From: Flavobacteriaceae bacterium
GTDB lineage: Bacteria; Bacteroidota; Bacteroidia; Flavobacteriales; Flavobacteriaceae
Direction of reading: 5' to 3'
DNA length: 34,268 bases
Assembly (NCBI GenBank): GCA_021648195.1
Contig: JAKITG010000003.1
Coordinates: 1 to 34,268 of the forward strand
In this document: piece by piece, positions 18,494 to 28,061 of the stretch
Layout: the number at the start of each line of letters is the position of its first letter
Position numbering within the stretch: position 1 is the stretch's first letter
Notes under the pieces: generated by a model
What the model was told of the DNA's origin: nothing
The model's database searches: none
What the model saw: only the letters and a program-made list of their open reading frames with translations
Translations under genes and position numbers: made by a program

Positions 18494-19993
18494 ATGATTA
18501 AAATATGCTTAATGAAATCTCAAGATAATATTTCTAAAATACAAATTGATTCCGAAATATCGGGACAAGAAATAATTCAAAATAAAGAATTAAACATTTG
18601 GGAAGCATTAATTCCTGTTGTTATTTTAATGACAATGTTGGCGTATAATATCTTTTTTGTCAAAGGGCAAAAATTATTAGGAGATTATACCAATCAATAT
18701 ATTTTATTAATGGCTGGTCTTATCGCTGCCATTGTTGGTTTTTTTAATAAAGTTTCATTACAACTGATGGCTTCAGAAGTTTTAGAAAACCTAAAAAGTG
18801 TTTTAATACCGATAATGATTTTATTTTTAGTTGGTGCATTAGCAGGAACTTGGTTGGTTAGCGGAATCATTCCTGCAATGGTATATTACGGGCTTCAAGT
18901 ATTAAGTCCGAGTATATTTTTACCAGCATCGGTTGTTATTGCAGCAATCATTTCTATTGCTACAGGAAGTTCTTGGACTACCTCTGCAACCGTTGGTATT
19001 GCATTAGTTGGTATTGGAAGTGCATTAGGTATTCCAACTGGAATGATTGCTGGTGCAGTAATTTCTGGAGCTTATTTTGGCGATAAAATGTCTCCGCTTA
19101 GTGATACTACAAATCTTGCTCCCGCTATGGCAGGAACCGATTTATTTACACATATTAGATATATGGCAATGACAACCATACCAACTATAATTATCACAAT
19201 AATTATTTTTAGTATTTTGAGTATGAATATTGAAACTACGGGTAGTGCTGATATTAGTGGATTATTAAAATCCATTGAAAACACTTTCAATATAACACCT
19301 TATTTATTTACTGTGCCATTAGTGGTAATTGTATTAATTGTAACAAAAACGAAACCATTGATTGCCTTAGGTATAGGTGTTCTCTTAGCGGCAATATTTG
19401 CTTTTATATTTCAGTTGGAAGTACTAACTAGTTTATCTTCCTCAAATTTTAAATCGATTATTAATGCCATTTTTGTGGATACAGAAATTACAACTGATAA
19501 TGAAAAATTAAACAAATTATTTAGTGCGGGAGGAATGAAAGGCATGATTTGGACCATTTTATTAATCATTAGTGCTATGGTATTTGGGGGGATTATGGAT
19601 GCTATTGGTGCATTAGCACGTATCACTAAAGAGTTATTAAAATTAGCAACTTCAATTTTCGGCTTATTTGCCAGTACCGTATTTAGTTGTTTAGGTTTAA
19701 ATGCGATAGCAAGTGATCAGTATTTAGCTTTGGTGATACCAGGGAAAATGTTTAAAAAAGCCTATGAAGATAAGGGTTTAGCACCCGAAAACTTAAGCAG
19801 AACCTTAGAAGATTCTGGTACAGTCACTTCTGTATTAGTACCATGGACTACCTGTGGAGCTTATCAAGCAAGTGTGCTGGGTGTTGATACTTTATCGTAT
19901 GCAGGTTTTGCTTTTTTTAATTATATAAGTCCGTTTATGACTTTGCTTTTTGCTGCTTTTAACATTAAGATTAAACAATTAAAAGGTAAATAA
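18494..19993 (+). CDS. nhaC: NhaC-family Na+/H+ antiporter
   Basis: 499 aa polytopic protein; ATGSSWTTSATVGIALVGIGSALGIP, GAYFGDKMSPLSDTTNLAPAMAGTDLFTHI and VPWTTCGAYQASVLGV motifs. The start may be the Met at 18512. Confidence 0.9.
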   Translation: MIKICLMKSQDNISKIQIDSEISGQEIIQNKELNIWEALIPVVILMTMLAYNIFFVKGQKLLGDYTNQYILLMAGLIAAIVGFFNKVSLQLMASEVLENLKSVLIPIMILFLVGALAGTWLVSGIIPAMVYYGLQVLSPSIFLPASVVIAAIISIATGSSWTTSATVGIALVGIGSALGIPTGMIAGAVISGAYFGDKMSPLSDTTNLAPAMAGTDLFTHIRYMAMTTIPTIIITIIIFSILSMNIETTGSADISGLLKSIENTFNITPYLFTVPLVVIVLIVTKTKPLIALGIGVLLAAIFAFIFQLEVLTSLSSSNFKSIINAIFVDTEITTDNEKLNKLFSAGGMKGMIWTILLIISAMVFGGIMDAIGALARITKELLKLATSIFGLFASTVFSCLGLNAIASDQYLALVIPGKMFKKAYEDKGLAPENLSRTLEDSGTVTSVLVPWTTCGAYQASVLGVDTLSYAGFAFFNYISPFMTLLFAAFNIKIKQLKGK

Positions 19994-20119
19994 AATTCGT
20001 ACCTTTCTATATTAATAACTTCTCAAAGTATTATTATTCAAATTGATTATCTTTAGATTTTAAAAAATATTCTTTAATCAAACGCTCTATAAAATAGAGC
20101 TCTATAAACAACTATTAAC

Positions 20120-21409
20120 ATGAAATATTTATTCATTTTCTTTTTCACTTTTTATTCATTAACATCATTTGCTCAAACAAAATCAATTAATACATCTCCA
20201 GTGCTTGTGGAAGGCTCAGCTAGTAGTACAGGAATGTCGGATGAACGATTAGCTCGAATTGATGTTATGTGTAAAGAAGCTATAAAGCAATCTCAAGTAC
20301 CTGGTATAGTGGCTTTGATAGTAAGAAACGGAACAATTGTTTATTACAAAGCTTTTGGAATGGCAAATAATGAATCGGGAAGAGTTTTAAAAAGGAATGA
20401 TATTTTTAGAATTGCTTCACAATCAAAAGCCATTACATCTACAGCTGTGATGATGCTTTGGGAAGAAGGAAAATTTAAAATGGATGACCCTATTTCAAAA
20501 TATATTCCAGAATTTAAAAACGCACAAATACTTGACTCTTTATATGCAGATGGAACTTACCTTACTAAGCCTGCTAAAAATGAAATTACCATTCGACATT
20601 TAATCACACATACTTCAGGTATCGGGTATGGTGTCATTGATAATGACGATCGTTTTAGAAGAATATACAAAAAAGCAGGAATAACCGATTTATTTACAGC
20701 AAAAAAGATAACCATAGAAGAAAGTGTTAAAAAGCTTGCAAAGCTTCCTTTACATCATAACCCAGGTGAAAAATTTACTTACAGCGAAGGTATTGATGTA
20801 TTGGGTTATTTTATTGAAGTAATTTCTGGAATGCCACTTGATGAATTTTTCAGAACTAGAATTCTCGATCCATTGGGCATGGATGACACATGGTTCTATT
20901 TACCAAAATCAAAACACAATAGATTGGTAACAGTACAAAAAATAGAAAACGGAAAGTGGATAAACTATCCAGTAACATTTTACGACACAAATTACCCCAT
21001 AAAAGGGAAGAAAACTTTTTTCTCGGGAGGAGCTGGACTTTCAAGTACCGCAAAGGATTATGCTACTTTTTTACAAATGTATTTAAATAATGGTGAACTA
21101 AATGGAATACGAATATTAAGCCGAACAACTATACAATTTATGATGGGAAATCAAATTGGTGATATTTGGAAAGGTTTAGGAGTACATCAAGGTTTAGCAT
21201 TTAAAGTTGTTAACCAAAAAGGTCAAGATATGGGAGGTGCAGGAAGTTTAGGAACATTTGAATGGGGAGGCTATTTTAACACTCAATATTTTGCAGATCC
21301 AAAAGAGAAAATTATCGGTATTTTAATGAAACAAACACAAGATACTAAACCGTTTGATGAAACTGATTGGAAATTTCGTCAATTGGTTGGACAAGCTATT
21401 GATGATTAA
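20120..21409 (+). CDS. Serine hydrolase, beta-lactamase/class C penicillin-binding family
   Basis: 429 aa with signal peptide; SxxK (SQSK), YxN-like YSE, HxG-like region near GAGSLGTFEWGGYF; ITRHLITHTSGIGYG-type motif. Confidence 0.88.
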   Translation: MKYLFIFFFTFYSLTSFAQTKSINTSPVLVEGSASSTGMSDERLARIDVMCKEAIKQSQVPGIVALIVRNGTIVYYKAFGMANNESGRVLKRNDIFRIASQSKAITSTAVMMLWEEGKFKMDDPISKYIPEFKNAQILDSLYADGTYLTKPAKNEITIRHLITHTSGIGYGVIDNDDRFRRIYKKAGITDLFTAKKITIEESVKKLAKLPLHHNPGEKFTYSEGIDVLGYFIEVISGMPLDEFFRTRILDPLGMDDTWFYLPKSKHNRLVTVQKIENGKWINYPVTFYDTNYPIKGKKTFFSGGAGLSSTAKDYATFLQMYLNNGELNGIRILSRTTIQFMMGNQIGDIWKGLGVHQGLAFKVVNQKGQDMGGAGSLGTFEWGGYFNTQYFADPKEKIIGILMKQTQDTKPFDETDWKFRQLVGQAIDD

Positions 21410-21472
21410 TACTTTGTAGCTGACGCTATTCAGTGTCAATAAAAATATAGCCAGGTATGGATATAAAATATA

Positions 21473-21507
21473 AAGTGGGAAATTCTAATTAAAGAAATCC
21501 CACTTTT
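21473..21507. terminator. Bidirectional terminator between convergent genes
   Basis: AAGTGGGA (21473-21480) / TCCCACTT (21498-21505) followed by T/A-rich sequence, between the + hydrolase and the - FKBP gene. Confidence 0.6.
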
Positions 21508-21532
21508 AAAAATTCATTCAAATACATTTATT

Positions 21533-22507
21533 TTAATTTATATCGACCAATTCAACATCAAACTTCAAAATTGAAAATGGTGGTACTTTTTCTAAAATCA
21601 ATTTTTTATCTAAAAGATCCTTTCTGACTTTTTTAGGAAACACTTGCAAACCTTCATCATATGCTAAATGGGAAGGAATAATCAAAAGTGCTTTTTCTCC
21701 TTTTTGCATCAACTTGACTCCTTCTTCCAAACCTTTTATCACAGTATGATTTCCTAATTTAAAATTAAAAGTACTTCCTGTCTTAGTACTATCAAGAGTA
21801 GTTGTTCCATTTAAATATTTTGCAATAAACTTAATTTTTACAATTTCCCCATCAACTGGCTTATCTCCTTCTCCATCACTATTCTTTTTATAATAAAGTC
21901 CAGATAATATTCTATCAATATTTGCAATACTGTTATCTACTATATAGCTATCTATTGAGTCCTTTTCTATTTCTTTTTGTTCTGAATCGGTTTCTATTTT
22001 CATTATTTCACTATCAATAATAAATATTGAATTTCTTTGAAAAAGGTTTTCATAAGAATAATTTGCATACGCTAAATTTGATGGAATAAAAAATCTATAT
22101 TTTTCACCTTCTCTCATTTTTGAAGATCCAAATCTTAAACCAACAGGTACAAGAGATTTATCCATCATTTTAAATTTAACAGGTTTTCCTGAACTTGAGG
22201 CTTTAGTAACACTATCTATTTTTGAACCATTCAATAAATCCATTTTGTAATAGATAGACAAAATATCATTGTCTTTTACTTTAGAGCCAGAATTGTTTGA
22301 TTTTATAACGGAATAATAATACCCTTCTATTGCTTTCTCAGCAGTTATATTATTATCATTTAAGTATTTCAATATTAATCTATCATCAATACTCCTCTGG
22401 TCTTCAAAATCATCATTATCAATACAACTTTGTAAAACAATAAAACTTGATGATAATAGTAAAAATATTAATATTAACTTGTTGAAACCTAATTCTATTT
22501 TTTTCAT
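21533..22507 (-). CDS. FKBP-type peptidyl-prolyl isomerase lipoprotein (two FKBP-like domains)
   Basis: 324 aa; lipoprotein signal (LLSSSFIVLQSC); C-terminal FKBP motif VIKGLEEGVKLMQKGEKALLIIPSHLAYDE; related N-terminal repeat VPVGLRFGSSKMREGEKYRFFIPSNLAYA. Confidence 0.85.
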   Translation of the reverse strand: MKKIELGFNKLILIFLLLSSSFIVLQSCIDNDDFEDQRSIDDRLILKYLNDNNITAEKAIEGYYYSVIKSNNSGSKVKDNDILSIYYKMDLLNGSKIDSVTKASSSGKPVKFKMMDKSLVPVGLRFGSSKMREGEKYRFFIPSNLAYANYSYENLFQRNSIFIIDSEIMKIETDSEQKEIEKDSIDSYIVDNSIANIDRILSGLYYKKNSDGEGDKPVDGEIVKIKFIAKYLNGTTTLDSTKTGSTFNFKLGNHTVIKGLEEGVKLMQKGEKALLIIPSHLAYDEGLQVFPKKVRKDLLDKKLILEKVPPFSILKFDVELVDIN

Positions 22508-22692
22508 AATCTAAAGTATTTTTGATTTATTTATAGTTTATACTACCATTACGTTTATTTATATCAAAACGCTACACACAAAGCAAAAAATTTAAAAATA
22601 AACAAGACCGTTGCAAAAGCTCTTTTGATAAAGAAGTATGACGCTCGATAAAAATTTAACTCGCAGTAAACCTCTGTTTATGAGGACTTAAA

Positions 22693-22724
22693 TTTTAGAG
22701 AAGGAAGTAATTCGAAGTAAAAAA
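22693..22724 (+). repeat. 32-bp direct repeat, copy A
   Basis: TTTTAGAGAAGGAAGTAATTCGAAGTAAAAAA, identical to 22809-22840. Confidence 0.9.
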
Positions 22725-22740
22725 ATAAACAAAATTAGTC

Positions 22741-22787
22741 ATTCACCCGCTTACTATATCTATTACGGATATAGTAAGCGGGTGAAT
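22741..22787. repeat. Perfect 20-bp-stem inverted repeat (hairpin, 7-nt loop)
   Basis: ATTCACCCGCTTACTATATC - TATTACG - GATATAGTAAGCGGGTGAAT. Confidence 0.92.
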
Positions 22788-22808
22788 AATTTTTATATTG
22801 CAGTTAAT

Positions 22809-22840
22809 TTTTAGAGAAGGAAGTAATTCGAAGTAAAAAA
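22809..22840 (+). repeat. 32-bp direct repeat, copy B
   Basis: Identical to 22693-22724; offset 116 bp. Confidence 0.9.
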
Positions 22841-22926
22841 GCTTTAAATCTTAATTTTGTTCAATATTGCAACGGTCTTAAACCACTAGAGATAGGAGAC
22901 ACTTGATTTAAATTGCTTTTTAGGTC

Positions 22927-22965
22927 AAAAAAAAAATCCAGAATAAAATAATTTATTCTGGACTT
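22927..22965 (-). terminator. Rho-independent terminator downstream of ftsZ
   Basis: TCCAGAATAAA (22937-22947) - ATAA - TTTATTCTGGA (22952-22962); on the minus strand followed by a T-run. Confidence 0.85.
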
Positions 22966-22990
22966 TAAAATTCTCATTAACTAACCAAGT

Positions 22991-24790
22991 TTAATCAACA
23001 TTATCATGTAAAAATGAATTATTAGATCTCAATTGGATATTATCATATTCATCAACTTTTAATGTCATTCTTGATTGATCCATTTCCGATGATGAAGGCA
23101 CGTCGTTTAAATTAACGCCCATTCTTTTATAAGCTGGCTGACTTTCAATTTCATCAATATTTTTATTCATTTTATGAATGAATTTATAATTAAATTCTTT
23201 CATTTTTCTACGTCTATCGTCTGCTTTATTTTTTAATTCTGCTATAGTTAAATTCATTGGAGAAATATCTTCAGTATCTTCTACTATATCAGTAGCAACT
23301 GTTATTTTTTTCTTTTCTTCAACTCTTACTTCAAAATTAGGGTTCTCTTGATTAGAAACTGATTTTAAAGCTTTTATTTCAGATGAAAAATCATCTTCTA
23401 AAGCATGTAAAATTTTCCCATCATAAGAAGAAGGTTCTGGTTTTATTTCTTCTAAACCAATAATTTCAACATCACTAATATTCGTTACAACTTTTTCTTT
23501 TTGAATAGGTAAATCAAAAGTAAATGAAAACTGATCTTCACTTTCATTTTCAATGTTTTCTTTAATTTCAGGCTCTGGGGTTACATCAGTGATGATATAC
23601 TCTTCTTCAATTTTTGAATTTAAATCTTCACTAACCACTTCGGTATCCTTTACATTATCAATCTCATCAACTTCTTCAATTTCATCTTCTAAAGAAAATC
23701 TAGTTATAAACTCTTCAACCTTATCGGTTGGATTTTGTTGTAGTTCAACTTTAGCCTCTTTTTCATCTATTAAATTATGAACTATTTTTTTAGATTCGGT
23801 TACAGCAATTACATTTTGCTGATCCATATTAAACCCAGTAGCAATAATCGTTACAGCTATAGAATCTGCTAAAGATTCATCCTCTCCAACACCCATAATA
23901 ATATCAACATTTGTTTTTGCTTCTGATTGGATATAATCATTTATTTCGCCTATTTCATCAATTGTTACTTCTGATGATCCTGAAACAATCAATAACAATA
24001 CATTTTTAGCTCCTTCAATTTTATTATCATTTAACAAAGGAGAATCTAATGCTTTAGTAATAGCATTCTGAGCTCTGTTTGGCCCTGATGCCATTCCTGA
24101 ACCCATAATAGCAGTCCCACTATCTGATAGTACTGTTTTTGCATCTCTCAAGTCAATATTTTGAGTATAATGATGTGTTATAACTTCTGCAATTCCTGTT
24201 GCAGCAGTTGATAATACCTCATCTGCTTTTGAAAACCCTGCTTTAAATCCTAAATTACCATAAACTTCACGTAATTTATTATTATTAATAACCACTAATG
24301 AATCAACATGAGTACGAAGTTTTTCAATTCCAATCTGAGCTTGTTCTACACGTTTTTTACCCTCAAATGAAAATGGCATTGTAACGATACCTACTGTTAA
24401 GATATCCATTTCTTTGGCTATTCTTGCAATTACTGGTGCTGCACCTGTACCAGTACCACCTCCCATTCCAACAGTTATAAATAGCATTTTTGCCGAGGTA
24501 TTTAACATGCCTTTAATTTCTTCCATACTTTCCATTGCCGATTCTTCGCCAACAGTTGGGTTTGCTCCTGCTCCTAAGCCTTCGGTTAATGATGCTCCTA
24601 ATTGGATTTTATTTGGTACGGAACTATTTTGTAAAGCTTGTGCATCTGTATTACATACTACAAAATCTACACCTTTAATTCCTTTATTAAACATATGATT
24701 CACGGCATTACTACCTCCACCACCAACACCAATTACTTTAATAACATTAGACTTATTTTTTGGCAAATCAAAAGATATATCAATACTCAT
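22991..24790 (-). CDS. ftsZ: Cell division protein FtsZ
   Basis: 599 aa; tubulin signature GGGTGTGAAP, N-terminal IKVIGVGGGGSNAVNHM, long acidic linker, C-terminal peptide NNSFLHDNVD. Confidence 0.98.
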   Translation of the reverse strand: MSIDISFDLPKNKSNVIKVIGVGGGGSNAVNHMFNKGIKGVDFVVCNTDAQALQNSSVPNKIQLGASLTEGLGAGANPTVGEESAMESMEEIKGMLNTSAKMLFITVGMGGGTGTGAAPVIARIAKEMDILTVGIVTMPFSFEGKKRVEQAQIGIEKLRTHVDSLVVINNNKLREVYGNLGFKAGFSKADEVLSTAATGIAEVITHHYTQNIDLRDAKTVLSDSGTAIMGSGMASGPNRAQNAITKALDSPLLNDNKIEGAKNVLLLIVSGSSEVTIDEIGEINDYIQSEAKTNVDIIMGVGEDESLADSIAVTIIATGFNMDQQNVIAVTESKKIVHNLIDEKEAKVELQQNPTDKVEEFITRFSLEDEIEEVDEIDNVKDTEVVSEDLNSKIEEEYIITDVTPEPEIKENIENESEDQFSFTFDLPIQKEKVVTNISDVEIIGLEEIKPEPSSYDGKILHALEDDFSSEIKALKSVSNQENPNFEVRVEEKKKITVATDIVEDTEDISPMNLTIAELKNKADDRRRKMKEFNYKFIHKMNKNIDEIESQPAYKRMGVNLNDVPSSSEMDQSRMTLKVDEYDNIQLRSNNSFLHDNVD

Positions 24791-24829
24791 AACTATTTTT
24801 TATTTTTCAGGTTTTTATTTTTTATTCTA

Positions 24830-26143
24830 TTATTCGGCGTTATCTAAAAAGTCTCTAAACTTTTCACTCCATTTATCAAAAATTGATTTTCCAATGGGTT
24901 TGCTAATTTTCTGTTTTGGCTCAAAAACTTCATTTGTCTGACTTTCAGTTTTGCCTTTCTTTTTATCATCTACCAATCCTTTCATTAACAATCCTACTAC
25001 AGTTGCATAAACTGGGCTTGACAACTCTGTATCTGAATTACTTGCCAAATGCTCATTAGGGTATCCAATTCGAGTATCCATACCAGTAATATATTCTACC
25101 AGCTGTTTAATGTGTTTTAATTGGGAGCCTCCTCCTGTTAAAACGATACCTGCAATTAGCTTTTTCTTGGTATCTTCATGTCCGTAATTTTTTATTTCTA
25201 AAAACACTTGCTCAACAATCTCTATAACTCGTGCATGAATTATTTTTGACAAATTTTTAAGTGTAATTTCTTTAGGATCTCTACCTCTTAAACCTGGAAT
25301 TGAAACTATTTCATTGTCTTTATTTTCTCCTGGCCACGCCGAACCAAACTTTGTTTTTAGTAATTCGGCTTGTTTTTCAATAATAGAACATCCTTCCTTA
25401 ATATCTTCTGTAATAACATTTCCTCCAAAAGAAATAACTGCTGTATGTCGAATAATTCCGTTTTTGAATATGGCTAAATCGGTTGTACCACCACCAATAT
25501 CAATTAAGGCTACACCAGCTTCTTTTTCTTCTTGACTTAAAACTGCATCTGAAGAAGCTAGTGGTTCCAAGGTTATGCTCCCTAATTCTAGACCTGCACT
25601 TTTAATACATCTTCCAATATTTCTAATAGATGATACTTGACCAACTACTACATGAAAATTTGCTTCCAATCTACCACCATACATACCAATAGGGGTATTT
25701 ATTTCGGCTTGACCATCAACTTTAAAATCTTGTGGTAAAACATGAATAATTTCTTCACCTGGTAGCATTACTAATTTATAAACTTGATTAACTAGTCTTT
25801 CAATATCTTCTTCATCAATTACTTTTTCAGAATTTTGACGAGTTATATAATCACTATGGTGTAAACTTCTTATATGCTGACCTGCAATACCAACAACAAC
25901 ATTTTTAATTTTTTTATTGGAAGTGTTTTCTGCTTCTTGAACTGCTTCTTGAATAGATTGTATAGTTTGTGTAATATTATTTACAACACCTCTATGTACT
26001 CCTAAACTTTTTGCTTTTCCCGAACCAAGAACTTCTATCTTTCCATAAGCATCTTCTCTTCCAACCATTACTGCTATTTTGGTTGTTCCGATATCTAATC
26101 CAACTGCTATGCTATTTTCTTCCATTATCTTAATATTTTGCAC
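24830..26143 (-). CDS. ftsA: Cell division protein FtsA
   Basis: 437 aa; actin-fold ATPase motifs VGLDIGTTKIAVMVG, ALIDIGGGTTDLAIF, GIVLTGGGSQL; upstream of ftsZ. The start may be the Met at 26125. Confidence 0.97.
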   Translation of the reverse strand: MQNIKIMEENSIAVGLDIGTTKIAVMVGREDAYGKIEVLGSGKAKSLGVHRGVVNNITQTIQSIQEAVQEAENTSNKKIKNVVVGIAGQHIRSLHHSDYITRQNSEKVIDEEDIERLVNQVYKLVMLPGEEIIHVLPQDFKVDGQAEINTPIGMYGGRLEANFHVVVGQVSSIRNIGRCIKSAGLELGSITLEPLASSDAVLSQEEKEAGVALIDIGGGTTDLAIFKNGIIRHTAVISFGGNVITEDIKEGCSIIEKQAELLKTKFGSAWPGENKDNEIVSIPGLRGRDPKEITLKNLSKIIHARVIEIVEQVFLEIKNYGHEDTKKKLIAGIVLTGGGSQLKHIKQLVEYITGMDTRIGYPNEHLASNSDTELSSPVYATVVGLLMKGLVDDKKKGKTESQTNEVFEPKQKISKPIGKSIFDKWSEKFRDFLDNAE

Positions 26144-26861
26144 AAACTACTTGATTCTTAAATTTCAAATTAATTGTTTTATAATTATTTAATGTATTAT
26201 CTGAAATTGATTTTTGATAAAACACTTTTAATTTTTTAATTTTCTCATTTACTTTTTTCAATTTGCCAAAAATTATAATTTGATTTCCCAAACGTGTTTT
26301 TAGTTCAAATTGATTTGTACCTTTATTTTCTATTTGTTTAATTCCAATAATTTGTTTTCGTAAAAAATTATCATTTTTAATTTTATTTGCCAAATAAATT
26401 ATATCGTTACATTTTTCTTTATTTAATTTACTTGATGTTATAGGAACTCTTGCCGAATAATTATTAGACAACGGCATTTTCTTCCCTTGTTTATCATAAT
26501 AATATGATCCTGTGCTATTTGCCACTCGTAGAACTGGTGTTCTTTGTGTGATTAAAGCTCTTAAACTTCCTTTTAATGTTAAAAAAATTTCTGCTTTTTC
26601 AATCATATCATTATTTTGCACAAACCTTTCTAAATTATTCAAATTTAAATTTTCTTTTGATTGGTTTCCCTTAGTATTCAAACTTTGTATTAACAACTTA
26701 TTAACCATTTCATAACTAATAAAAAGGTTATCTCCATTCTTAAAAATAACATCAATATCTTCAATTTTTTTGTTTGCATTTCTATGCGATGCGAATCCGT
26801 ACAGAAAGACAACTGACAAAATGAGCATTAAAAATTTTATATATAAACTGTACTTTTTCAA
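26130..26861 (-). CDS. ftsQ: Cell division protein FtsQ
   Basis: 243 aa; N-terminal TM, POTRA-like region, position between murG and ftsA; sequence typical of Bacteroidota FtsQ. Confidence 0.85.
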   Translation of the reverse strand: MKKYSLYIKFLMLILSVVFLYGFASHRNANKKIEDIDVIFKNGDNLFISYEMVNKLLIQSLNTKGNQSKENLNLNNLERFVQNNDMIEKAEIFLTLKGSLRALITQRTPVLRVANSTGSYYYDKQGKKMPLSNNYSARVPITSSKLNKEKCNDIIYLANKIKNDNFLRKQIIGIKQIENKGTNQFELKTRLGNQIIIFGKLKKVNEKIKKLKVFYQKSISDNTLNNYKTINLKFKNQVVCAKY

Positions 26862-26969
26862 CTACTTATGTCTTTTTTGCTATTTTTTTTAAAAAACTAT
26901 GACAATTTTCAATCAACCCCCTCGTTAATATATTAAATTGCCATAGTCACCTAAAGCATTTAGTATTTT

Positions 26970-28061
26970 TTAATTAATCAATTTTTCAATTTCGTCAACA
27001 ATTTGAATTGTTGCATTTGGCAAAGCCATTTTTTTTATGTTTTTTTTCAAAAGATTTTGTTTTTCCCCATCATTAATTAAATCATCCAAAATTTCTTGAA
27101 ATTTTTCTAATTCATTTTCTTTTATCATTATTGCTGCATGATGTTTTGTAACCGCCAAAGCATTTTTTGTTTGATGATCTTCTGCAACGTTTGGGGAAGG
27201 AATAAAAATTACTGGTTTTCCAACAATACATAATTCTGATATTGACCCTGCTCCTGCTCTACTAATAATAATATCTGCAGCGGCATAAAGCAAATCCATT
27301 TTTTTAACAAAAGAATGAACTTGAACTTCTTCTATTTCATTATATTTTTTATAATCTTCATAATACAATTTGCCCGATTGCCATATTACCTGCACATTAT
27401 TTGCTAAAATATTTTCTATATTTTTTTCAATCGTTTGATTGATAACTCTTGCTCCCAAACTTCCACCAAGAACTACTAATGTTTTTTTATTCTCATTGAG
27501 TTTATAAAATTGAATTCCTTCTTTTTTTTTGTTAGATGTTTCTAATAAATCTTGTCGAACAGGGTTTCCTGTTTTGATAATTTTCTCTTTTGGGAAAAAT
27601 TTTTCTAAACCATCATAAGCAACACATATTTTTCCTGCTTTCTTAGCTAATAATTTATTGGTAATTCCAGGAAAAGAATTTTGCTCTTGAATTAAGCTAG
27701 GAATCTGTTTTTTATTTGCCATAAACAAAGTTGGACCAGAGGCAAAACCACCTGTACCAATCACCACATTGGGTTGAAATTTTTTAATTATTTTTTTTGC
27801 TCTATACAAACTCTGTATTAATTTAAATGGAAACATTAAGTTTTTAATTGATAAACTTCTTTGTATTCCCGTAATATTTAATCCTTTAATTTTATATCCT
27901 GCTTGTGGTACTTTTTCCATTTCCATTCTATCACTTGCTCCAACAAATAGAAATTTCGCATTGGGATGTCTATTTTTCAATTCATTTGCTATTGCAATTG
28001 CTGGATAAATGTGACCTCCTGTACCTCCGCCACTTAATAATATGTTTAGTTGTTTTCTGAT
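26970..28061 (-). CDS. murG: UDP-N-acetylglucosamine--N-acetylmuramyl-(pentapeptide) pyrophosphoryl-undecaprenol GlcNAc transferase; 5' end uncertain
   Basis: The ORF track starts at 27980 ([10 protein letters not shown]), but the frame continues upstream with [26 protein letters not shown], the essential MurG N-terminus, to a stop at 28065-28067, with no ATG/GTG/TTG in between. End coordinate is the candidate ATC codon. Body motifs [32 protein letters not shown]. Confidence 0.88.
   Translation of the reverse strand: MRKQLNILLSGGGTGGHIYPAIAIANELKNRHPNAKFLFVGASDRMEMEKVPQAGYKIKGLNITGIQRSLSIKNLMFPFKLIQSLYRAKKIIKKFQPNVVIGTGGFASGPTLFMANKKQIPSLIQEQNSFPGITNKLLAKKAGKICVAYDGLEKFFPKEKIIKTGNPVRQDLLETSNKKKEGIQFYKLNENKKTLVVLGGSLGARVINQTIEKNIENILANNVQVIWQSGKLYYEDYKKYNEIEEVQVHSFVKKMDLLYAAADIIISRAGAGSISELCIVGKPVIFIPSPNVAEDHQTKNALAVTKHHAAIMIKENELEKFQEILDDLINDGEKQNLLKKNIKKMALPNATIQIVDEIEKLIN

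Larger units (their letters stand above)
22604..22879. mobile_element. MITE-like non-coding element with 13-bp terminal inverted repeats
   Basis: AAGACCGTTGCAA (22604-22616) and its exact reverse complement TTGCAACGGTCTT (22867-22879); TAAAC at both outer junctions (22599-22603 and 22879-22883) as a possible target duplication; no ORF inside. Confidence 0.6.

Noticed and set aside
11178-19993. NhaD and NhaC antiporters in one window as a possible sodium-stress island
   Set aside because: They are separated by unrelated housekeeping genes and both are common in marine Flavobacteriaceae; no evidence for a dedicated system.
20084-20100. GCTCTA-TAAAA-TAGAGC hairpin upstream of the beta-lactamase-family gene
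   Set aside because: Short 6-bp stem without a T-run; could arise by chance in AT-rich intergenic DNA.
22604-22879. CRISPR-like array from the repeated 32-mer
   Set aside because: Only two copies, with a palindromic spacer and terminal inverted repeats; no cas genes in the window. A mobile-element interpretation fits better.
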